Virus record (IMG/VR): IMGVR_UViG_3300047322_001237
Location: 62,001 to 126,000 of that record
Source: a virus
Reading direction: 5' to 3' (one strand)
DNA length: 64,000 nt
The notes below the pieces were generated by a model, which worked only from the letters and a program-made list of their open reading frames with translations, ran no database searches and had not been told where the DNA came from. The position numbers and the translations under genes are program-made. Below are positions 58,484-64,000 of this stretch, piece after piece; position 1 is the stretch's first letter; every line of letters starts with the position of its first letter.

Positions 58484-59014
58484 CTAAAAGCGCATCACCT
58501 CTAAGTCCGTATGTTCCGCCTTTTTGGCGACGGGTGCGAGGTCGGCCCATTCGATCGGCCGCAGCAATCCGTCGCAGGTCGTGTTCGGCACAACCTCCTT
58601 GCACTCCACACCGTCGAACCGCAGCGATTCCTTGGCCGGTACCAGAACATGACCGCACTTCGGACAGGCCACCCAGCGCGAGTGGATCTCCAGACCTGGT
58701 CGGTCCTCGAACAGCAGGTCGGTGGCAAACCGGAAGAAGTTCCGGTGCATACTCTCCGCGTCGAAGCCCTCGCTCACCGCGTCGAGTGCCTGCTGGCCCA
58801 TCTCGAACCCACGCGCGCCGCGCCCGCTTTTCCAGAACGGGTTTTCCGTATCCTTCGTCCGGAACGCGTTTGCGACGTCATGCAGTCGCTGCGTTGCCAG
58901 GTAGAGACGCTGGCAGTGACGGATCAACTCGTCACGCGTCATGTTGTCGAACGGCGACTCGCCCCATTCGAGCTTCTTCGGCTCTTGCGTTTCGTCCTTC
59001 GTGAAATAGCTCAC
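58484..59014 (-). CDS. Zinc-ribbon protein, 176 aa
   Basis: GTG start with GAGGAG 7-8 bases upstream. CPKC near residue 117-120 and Cys residues at about 137 and 146 (ECKEVVPNTTCDG) suggest a zinc ribbon. The N-terminal part is helical with many Arg and Phe residues. Unknown function. Followed by weak hairpins including TAGGG...CCCTA. Confidence 0.7.
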   Translation of the reverse strand: MSYFTKDETQEPKKLEWGESPFDNMTRDELIRHCQRLYLATQRLHDVANAFRTKDTENPFWKSGRGARGFEMGQQALDAVSEGFDAESMHRNFFRFATDLLFEDRPGLEIHSRWVACPKCGHVLVPAKESLRFDGVECKEVVPNTTCDGLLRPIEWADLAPVAKKAEHTDLEVMRF

Positions 59015-59394
59015 CCTTTCTCCTCGATTCTTCGAAATATCACCGACTTCCCCAGCAGGCCGCTGTAGGCATAAGGGAAACGTCCATCGTCCGGCGTGAA
59101 GATTCCTTTCTGTCTAAGTTGATCGACCATCGCTAAGCCAAGACCTAATGCCGCGTCGGCGAACTTCTCCATGATCTTCTGGTCCAGATCGTTGTCCGAG
59201 CTGATGATGTCCATCACGGCGTTATCGACCTCGTCGTCGGCATGAGCGTAGCTATCGACGTAGCATGACAACCAGCTCACCATCGAAGCGGGCTGAGTGT
59301 CCAGCACGTCTTCGAGGCCCTTGACTTCTTTTTCGTATTCACTAATCGGCTGCTGCAAATCCAGAATCACTGCGTCGGGGTAACGCACTGCCAT
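59011..59394 (-). CDS. Hypothetical protein, 127 aa, paralogue of the 62385 protein
   Basis: GGAG 8 bases upstream. Shares with the 160-aa protein at 62385 the ordered blocks ILDL..P...YEK.VK, FADAALGLGLAMVDQLRQ, and VIFRRIEE. Mostly helical. Function unknown; the duplication suggests a role that tolerates or needs two versions. Confidence 0.7.
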   Translation of the reverse strand: MAVRYPDAVILDLQQPISEYEKEVKGLEDVLDTQPASMVSWLSCYVDSYAHADDEVDNAVMDIISSDNDLDQKIMEKFADAALGLGLAMVDQLRQKGIFTPDDGRFPYAYSGLLGKSVIFRRIEEKG

Positions 59395-59466
59395 AGCTTT
59401 GCTCCACGTCGTAAATAACGGACGGAATAGAAGCCTTCGACCCGATGCAGAGTCGAAGGCAGAGGG

Positions 59467-59901
59467 TCAAGCAGATTTCTGATCGGCGTCGATCAAGCCG
59501 TTTGAGAAGAGAACCGTGCCCGGTGCGACGTGTTCCAGATCGTAGGGACCGTACGTCTCGACGCGCGACGTCCATTCGTTGTTGCTGTCCGGTGCACTGC
59601 GCACGACCTTGCCGATCGGCTGGAACGAACCGGCGCCTTTCGTCTTGATGCCGCGAAGGAGCGCCGTATCCAAATCCTTGCGGGAGTCGAGACCGAGCGT
59701 TTCGCTGCGGCCGTGGCAGCGACCCTCATCGTCGACGAAGCCCGCCGAGATGACTTCACCGTCACGGAACTTGCGACGCCAGTTGCGCTCGGAACCGAAG
59801 CGAATGCATTCGATGGCTTCCTTCATGCGATCGTGGTCTACGTCACGCGGGAACACAAAGATCGACTCGGCCCCGTCGACCACTGCAACGATGTATTTCA
59901 T
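59467..59901 (-). CDS. Hypothetical protein, 144 aa
   Basis: Not recognised. AAGGAG 8-9 bases upstream. Beta-rich start (KYIVAVVDGAESIFVFPRD) then mixed fold. Overlaps the upstream gene by 4 bp. Confidence 0.7.
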   Translation of the reverse strand: MKYIVAVVDGAESIFVFPRDVDHDRMKEAIECIRFGSERNWRRKFRDGEVISAGFVDDEGRCHGRSETLGLDSRKDLDTALLRGIKTKGAGSFQPIGKVVRSAPDSNNEWTSRVETYGPYDLEHVAPGTVLFSNGLIDADQKSA

Positions 59902-60383
59902 TGTTCTTTTTCTCCTTGATAGTTCTTCCGCATGCTGTAAAGGTTGCGCAACGTGAGGTCGAAGCCGCCGATGAACTGGGCGACGGTCGTGTACATCTCC
60001 GCCTGCTGACGGCTCGTGGTGACGTCGTGCATGTCGTCAGTGAGATTTAGCGCATCCTTCAGACTGCGTAGCTCGTCTCCGCTGGCACCGAACGTCTCCA
60101 GACGCTTGTAGCGTTCGCCGACTGCGATTAGGCTATCGACCGCGGCCTTGTACACATCCTCGAGCGGTTCACGGTTGTCGGCGTACTCCGTCATGGCAGC
60201 GCCGACGATCACGCGAAACGCTATCGAGGCGAACTCAGGCTTGCCGCCGCGCCCTTCGACGATGGCTTGCAGATGCTGATGCGGAATAAGCTTGAGCTTC
60301 AGTTCGTCCGCCTTCGAATGGCGAATGATCATCGGCAGGCGCGCAGCGGGTTTGCGCGATTGATAGAAATGTTGTTTAGTCAC
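59898..60383 (-). CDS. Hypothetical helical protein, 161 aa
   Basis: GTG start with AAGAAG upstream. Basic N-terminal segment, then long helices; a Tyr-rich C-terminus. Unknown function. Confidence 0.7.
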   Translation of the reverse strand: MTKQHFYQSRKPAARLPMIIRHSKADELKLKLIPHQHLQAIVEGRGGKPEFASIAFRVIVGAAMTEYADNREPLEDVYKAAVDSLIAVGERYKRLETFGASGDELRSLKDALNLTDDMHDVTTSRQQAEMYTTVAQFIGGFDLTLRNLYSMRKNYQGEKEQ

Positions 60384-60413
60384 GATGCTTCTTTACAGCG
60401 ATGAGTTGTTGAC

Positions 60414-60626
60414 TTACTGCCGAGCGGTGCATGAGAGCGCACCGGAGACGCCTATGCCGCCAGTATGGACGTAGGTGCAGTGCTGATAGGTCGTATCGAA
60501 CTCTACGTACGGAACGCCTTCTTCGGCCTGTGCTTCCTTCGTGCCGGAAGCAACCATGAAGACCGTAAACGCGATCCCGCACGCGACGCCCACCATGAAC
60601 AAAGCGGTAGCGATTGACTTCTTCAC
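60414..60626 (-). CDS. Small membrane or secreted protein, 70 aa
   Basis: GTG start 4 bases after the dCTP deaminase stop. Residues 7-26 form a hydrophobic signal/anchor; the rest carries two cysteines that could pair in the periplasm. Confidence 0.65.
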   Translation of the reverse strand: MKKSIATALFMVGVACGIAFTVFMVASGTKEAQAEEGVPYVEFDTTYQHCTYVHTGGIGVSGALSCTARQ

Positions 60627-60629
60627 GCC

Positions 60630-61451
60630 TTAGACCTTCGGGCAGACAGGCTGATCACCCTGGTTCATGTACTTGCCGCCGCGGTCCTTGTAGGAGACGT
60701 CGCAAGCTTCGTCGGACTGGAGGAAGAGCACCTGAGCAACGCCTTCGTTGGCGTAGATCTTTGCGGGAAGTGGGGTCGTGTTCGAGAACTCCAGAGTCAC
60801 GTAGCCTTCCCATTCCGGCTCAAAGGGAGTGACGTTCACGATGATACCGCAGCGCGCGTACGTGGATTTCCCGAGGCAGATCGTCAGCACATCGCGTGGG
60901 ATCTTGAAGCGCTCCACCGTGCGGGCCAGAGCGAACGAGTTCGGCGGGATGACACAGACATCGCCCTTGAAATCCACGAACGATTTCTCGTCGAAGTTCT
61001 TCGGGTCGACCACCGTCGAGTTGATGTTGGTGAAGATCTTGAACTCGTCCGCACAGCGCACGTCGTAGCCATAGGAGGAGAGCCCGTAGCTGACGATCTT
61101 CTCCTGCAGATGCATGCGACCCTTCAGATGCACGACTTCGCCTCGCATCCGAGACCCATAATGGAGGTAAGCCGTCTGCTCGTCGTCCGTCGCAAGGCGA
61201 GGGCGATGGCGAACCTGACCCGGGACGAACGGTTCGATCAAGACTCCGTTCATCTGCAGCCAGGCTCGCTTCTCTTCTTCGGTCAACGGCACCATCGTTC
61301 CGCTGTAGTGCTCGACCGGGATACCGCCGTCGCGCGTCACCCACTGGCCATCGTCGTTCCTTGATGCGAAGAACCGATTGTCACCCGTATGGATGATCGC
61401 GTCGGGTGCTTGACACATGCGCTTGATCCACGCGTCACTCTTGATGCTCAT
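60630..61451 (-). CDS. dcd: dCTP deaminase with two family-unusual insertions
   Basis: 273 aa, against about 190 for bacterial Dcd. The N-terminus [12 protein letters not shown] is typical, but the usual EPFVPGQVR segment comes only at 72-81 and SSYGYDVRC at 125-133, so about 52 and 35 residues are inserted. The catalytic core is intact: GKSTYAR (194-200), Glu221 in VTLEFSN, VAQVLF and the final YKDRGGKY. It turns dCTP to dUTP for thymidylate supply. Overlaps the upstream gene by 4 bp. The symbol follows the family. Confidence 0.85.
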   Translation of the reverse strand: MSIKSDAWIKRMCQAPDAIIHTGDNRFFASRNDDGQWVTRDGGIPVEHYSGTMVPLTEEEKRAWLQMNGVLIEPFVPGQVRHRPRLATDDEQTAYLHYGSRMRGEVVHLKGRMHLQEKIVSYGLSSYGYDVRCADEFKIFTNINSTVVDPKNFDEKSFVDFKGDVCVIPPNSFALARTVERFKIPRDVLTICLGKSTYARCGIIVNVTPFEPEWEGYVTLEFSNTTPLPAKIYANEGVAQVLFLQSDEACDVSYKDRGGKYMNQGDQPVCPKV

Positions 61452-61660
61452 GCTTGTCCTCGTGATGCTTGTTGATTGTTGTTTAACCTATTGATTTCCG
61501 TTGCCGTCCAATTCCAGTAGTCGTACACGACCGACTGAATGTCAGCGATGATGTCTTCTCTGCTTTTTGGAGCCGGGGCCAGCCACTCAATCCTGATGTG
61601 TGGGTATATGCGCCGGTTCTTATTGGCCCTGATGCGGGCTTTGACTTTCTTGCTCAGCAT
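61448..61660 (-). CDS. Small basic protein, 70 aa
   Basis: Lys/Arg-rich N-terminus, then [11 protein letters not shown], similar to the YWDWTAHKI segment of the 53348 protein. Overlaps the dCTP deaminase start by 4 bp. Unknown function. Confidence 0.65.
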   Translation of the reverse strand: MLSKKVKARIRANKNRRIYPHIRIEWLAPAPKSREDIIADIQSVVYDYWNWTATEINRLNNNQQASRGQA

Positions 61661-61665
61661 GCTTG

Positions 61666-62040
61666 TTACGCCGGTACTGCGGCGAGGAACGGATTCTTGA
61701 CGATGAGCGCACCCTTTCGGTTCGCACTCCAGGTACCGATACGACCGTTTGAAAACTTCCGAGCGGATTCGACATGCACTTCGGCACGCTCAACGCGCTG
61801 TGCTTCCGTGGCACCGAACTTGAAGAGCATCGGGCGCAAGCGATTGAAGAACCCGTCTCTGCCACCCTGAGCCGTCACAATGCCGTGCGCCGTCGTGAGC
61901 GCGGCGCCTTCCGTGGTAAAACGGTCTGCCTGCTCTGCATCAGTCGACAACGCCCGGGTGGGACTCATCGCGTTGATGAAGAACAGATCCGCTGCACCCG
62001 CTCGAGCGATGCGTATGCGATAGACGAAGGCCTCATTCAT
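61666..62040 (-). CDS. Hypothetical protein, 124 aa
   Basis: ATG at 62040 with AAGGAG 8 bases upstream, overlapping the upstream gene by 8 bp. Ala/Arg-rich, mixed fold. Unknown function. Confidence 0.65.
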   Translation of the reverse strand: MNEAFVYRIRIARAGAADLFFINAMSPTRALSTDAEQADRFTTEGAALTTAHGIVTAQGGRDGFFNRLRPMLFKFGATEAQRVERAEVHVESARKFSNGRIGTWSANRKGALIVKNPFLAAVPA

Positions 62041-62326
62041 GGACGAGCTCCTTCTCAGTATCACGGAGCTTTGCGTTCGGATCCTCTTCAAGCGGCTCCA
62101 GCCAGTCTTCCGCGCAATCCACCTCCATCCCGATTCCGCCGTGCTCGGAGATGAACTCCCCGCCATCGGCTGACACCACACGCCAGATCTCGCCCCACAG
62201 GGAATGCGGCGGGCGATCCGTATAAAGGAACTTCGCGCGGCAGATACGGCCGACCGAAACTCCCTTGGGTCCGTTGGCCGAGCCAATGATCCGGCACAAC
62301 GCGCCGGGCGTTACTCGCTTAGACAT
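62033..62326 (-). CDS. Small SH3-like domain protein, 97 aa
   Basis: ATG at 62326 with GAGGA 5 bases upstream. Alternating strands with Gly turns and the C-terminal CAEDWLEPL pattern resemble small SH3-like phage proteins. Unknown function. Confidence 0.65.
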   Translation of the reverse strand: MSKRVTPGALCRIIGSANGPKGVSVGRICRAKFLYTDRPPHSLWGEIWRVVSADGGEFISEHGGIGMEVDCAEDWLEPLEEDPNAKLRDTEKELVHE

Positions 62327-62350
62327 CGTTGTCCTCGTAGTTTGGAAATG

Positions 62351-62375
62351 AAAAGGGGCGCTTGTCGGCGCCCCT
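62351..62375 (-). terminator. Rho-independent terminator
   Basis: Stem GGGGCGC...GCGCCCC followed on minus by CTTTTCATTTC, ending the 160-aa gene. Confidence 0.8.
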
Positions 62376-62384
62376 GTTGATGGG

Positions 62385-62867
62385 TTAATCGTCTTCGTCG
62401 TCTGGAGCGGATTCGTCCTTCTCTTTCGGCGTTCGCTCGTCACGCCACATCCACATGGTCATCGACGGTTCTTCTCGTCGGCGAAACACGGCAGCTTTGT
62501 CGCTTGCCCAGCCGGCGAAGTAGAAGTCGAACCGAGCATCGTTCGGATCGTAGAGACCGAAGTCGTTGAGCTGCTTCACCATCGCCGTGCCCAGCTTCAT
62601 CGCGGCGTCAGTAAAGCAGTTCGAGACATTCGGCGGAACACCCGCGTCTTCCATGTTGAATTGGATCTCGGCGACCGCGTCATACAGTTCGGTTTCGTCG
62701 TAATCTTTGGAAGAGATGTGGTCCGTGATGTAGTTGACCATGTGGCTGACATCGGTCTGAACCTTGTTCCCGATCGGCTTCACCTGCTTTTCGTAGGCTG
62801 CCACCGGTTCACCGAGATCCAAGATGAACGAGTCAGGGATGCGGAGCTTGTCTTTTTCGTCGGGCAT
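62385..62867 (-). CDS. Hypothetical protein, 160 aa, paralogue of the 59011 protein
   Basis: GGAGGAA 5 bases upstream. Shares three ordered blocks with the 127-aa protein at 59011 and adds a C-terminal acidic Asp/Glu/Lys tail of about 30 residues. Driven by candidate promoter P7, whose core lies 53 bp upstream. Confidence 0.7.
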   Translation of the reverse strand: MPDEKDKLRIPDSFILDLGEPVAAYEKQVKPIGNKVQTDVSHMVNYITDHISSKDYDETELYDAVAEIQFNMEDAGVPPNVSNCFTDAAMKLGTAMVKQLNDFGLYDPNDARFDFYFAGWASDKAAVFRRREEPSMTMWMWRDERTPKEKDESAPDDEDD

Positions 62868-62878
62868 GACTTCCTCCG

Positions 62879-62956
62879 TTAGTCAATGAGCCGTTGACGA
62901 TCCTCCGTTGTCCATGTACGTGATATGTAATCGAGATCCAGTTGAATCGAGTTCAT
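62879..62956 (-). CDS. Possible micro-ORF, 25 aa
   Basis: ATG at 62956 with AGGAG 6 bases upstream, ending 12 bp before the 160-aa gene. Acidic, no membrane helix. It spans promoter candidate P7, so only one of the two may be real, or the sequence serves both. Confidence 0.3.
   Translation of the reverse strand: MNSIQLDLDYISRTWTTEDRQRLID
62920..62937 (-). promoter_or_regulatory. Candidate early promoter P7
   Basis: Minus strand ATCTCGATTACATATCAC, differing at only two positions from P1. Points at the 160-aa gene. It overlaps a 25-aa reading frame, so the sequence could be constrained by coding instead. Confidence 0.45.
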
Positions 62957-63024
62957 GCTGCGCTCCTTCTGTTCAGTAAGAATCAAGCAGCCTCGTATTG
63001 GCCTGTATGTGTGCTTTGACGCGT

Positions 63025-63546
63025 CTAGTGCGCGTTCACCACGTTCTGACCTGACTCGAACGAAAACTCGGGGATATGCAGCACGTCACGCGCGAACACG
63101 CGCAGCACATCTGCGTAGGAAGGATCCTCGACCACCTCCGGGTAGAACTTGTTGAACTTGTTCAAGCTCCAGCCGGTGAGGTCCAGCTCGTCCAGTTGCT
63201 TGTTGATGAACTGGGTTGCAAAGAAAGAAAGGAGGGCGGTCTGATTTGCCGGAACCACGATGCGACCGAAGATGCGAGCGGGACCGTACTGACGACCACC
63301 GACACCGAATTGCAACTCCAGCATTCCCGCTTCAACATCGATGCGATGCAGGATCATGCGCGCGTAACGATCGTAGACAGCCAGTGCGTAGGCTGAGCCG
63401 GGATCGGTCGCACTGGGGACGGTCACAGTAGGCGCGAAGTAGGGGATGTTTCGGTTCTTGATGTCTTCGAGGATTGCTGCGAGGATCGGGGATAGCTCCA
63501 AGTACTGAGATCCCGGGAACGGCTCCGGGGTCTGGATGTCTGACAT
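63025..63546 (-). CDS. Hypothetical protein, 173 aa
   Basis: ATG at 63546 with AAGGAGA 4-5 bases upstream. Mixed alpha/beta with many aromatic residues and a Gly-rich middle (ELQFGVGGRQYGPARIFGRI). Unknown function. Confidence 0.7.
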   Translation of the reverse strand: MSDIQTPEPFPGSQYLELSPILAAILEDIKNRNIPYFAPTVTVPSATDPGSAYALAVYDRYARMILHRIDVEAGMLELQFGVGGRQYGPARIFGRIVVPANQTALLSFFATQFINKQLDELDLTGWSLNKFNKFYPEVVEDPSYADVLRVFARDVLHIPEFSFESGQNVVNAH

Positions 63547-63620
63547 TTTCTCTCCTTGTTGGGTGACAACCAGACGATTACTGGGGAGCGTAAGAACTTC
63601 CCTGAACCTGTGGACGGAAC

Positions 63621-63654
63621 AAAAAAAAGAGTCAGACTTGCGCTCTGACTCTCT
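63621..63654 (-). terminator. Rho-independent terminator
   Basis: 9-bp stem AGAGTCAGA...TCTGACTCT followed on minus by eight T, after the Pro-rich gene. Confidence 0.9.
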
Positions 63655-63659
63655 TGATT

Positions 63660-64000
63660 TCACCAGCCACGATCTTGTCGATGCGGCCACACGGGATGGT
63701 AGCCTCGCGGCCACTGACCGGTTGGCAACGCTCGATAGAAGGGGATGCCCACACTCACGACAATGCGCGGTGCCGGCGGCGGGGCGTAGACGTATTGTTG
63801 GGGAGGCGGCGGCGCATAGATCGGCTGAGGCTGCTGCACATATTGAACGGGCGGCTGCGGGTATGCTGGAAGCGGCGGATTCGCTTGCACATAGTCCGTG
63901 GTTGCATCGTTACGTGCGTTTTGTTCGGCGATGATGCGCCGTTGGCGCTCGACTTCCTGCTGCCGTCCTACGATGAGTCCGTTGCGATAGGCACGAGCCA
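63660..64000 (-). CDS. Pro-rich protein, 5' end cut by window edge
   Basis: Reading frame open through the window edge. The visible part has an Arg/Gln-rich helix (GLIVGRQQEVERQRRII), then a long Pro/Gln/Tyr/Ala-rich stretch and a Trp/Gly/Arg tail. Looks like a surface or periplasm-spanning low-complexity protein; start and function cannot be seen. Confidence 0.6.
   Translation of the reverse strand, partial: ARAYRNGLIVGRQQEVERQRRIIAEQNARNDATTDYVQANPPLPAYPQPPVQYVQQPQPIYAPPPPQQYVYAPPPAPRIVVSVGIPFYRALPTGQWPRGYHPVWPHRQDRGW

Noticed and set aside
1-64000. CRISPR array, insertion sequence, integrase or att site
   Set aside because: No regularly spaced direct repeats, transposase or recombinase motifs were seen.

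Overview
This window looks like part of a jumbo myophage genome of the phiKZ lineage, probably infecting a Burkholderiales host. The lineage rests on a phiKZ-type major capsid protein (15333-17540), a portal protein with an acidic tail (4321-7374), a multisubunit non-virion RNA polymerase beta-type subunit (11532-13175), a DnaB-like helicase (18258-19832), an SF2 helicase (22141-24267), a RuvC-like nuclease (444-1031), and a set of internal-head proteins carrying repeated A-x-E prohead-protease-like sites. The order portal, RNAP subunit, capsid, helicase matches phiKZ 129-123-120-118 as I recall it. The host is inferred only from general resemblance of several accessory proteins and moderately high GC. 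Layout: 1-18.2 kb is mostly minus strand (spanin-like protein, RuvC, virion proteins, RNAP subunit, capsid), with the portal on plus. 18.3-28.4 kb is a plus-strand block with two helicases, four internal-head-type proteins and a virion-type metalloprotease. 28.4-37.5 kb is a minus-strand run of small, overlapping genes, including a DNA methylase-like protein and an HNH endonuclease. 37.5-46.2 kb is minus strand. It holds a duplicated-domain protein with winged-helix-like repeats, a gene-free ~0.9 kb stretch rich in RNA hairpins (a probable large structured ncRNA), and a dense cluster of very small membrane proteins. 46.5-64 kb is accessory: plus-strand islands (secreted protein, YagK/YfjJ-like protein, papain-like protease) set in minus-strand genes for an exonuclease, cyclophilin, lytic transglycosylase, another internal-head-like protein, a ParE/Phd-type toxin-antitoxin pair, dCTP deaminase and many unknowns. 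Regulation is visible at three levels. First, an 18-bp minus-strand motif ending in YATATYAC recurs upstream of minus-strand genes or clusters and resembles the phiKZ early promoter TATATTAC. Second, many intrinsic terminators carry a conserved flank, GACGGCATAA or its complement TTATGCCGTC. Third, two accessory units have sigma70-like promoters instead. No tRNA, integrase, attachment site, CRISPR array or insertion sequence was recognised. The most notable items are the large structured RNA candidate (about 40250-41115), the early-promoter family, the terminator-linked repeat, and the paralogous cleavable internal-head proteins with their companion metalloprotease. All functional assignments come from reading motifs by eye; no database search was possible.
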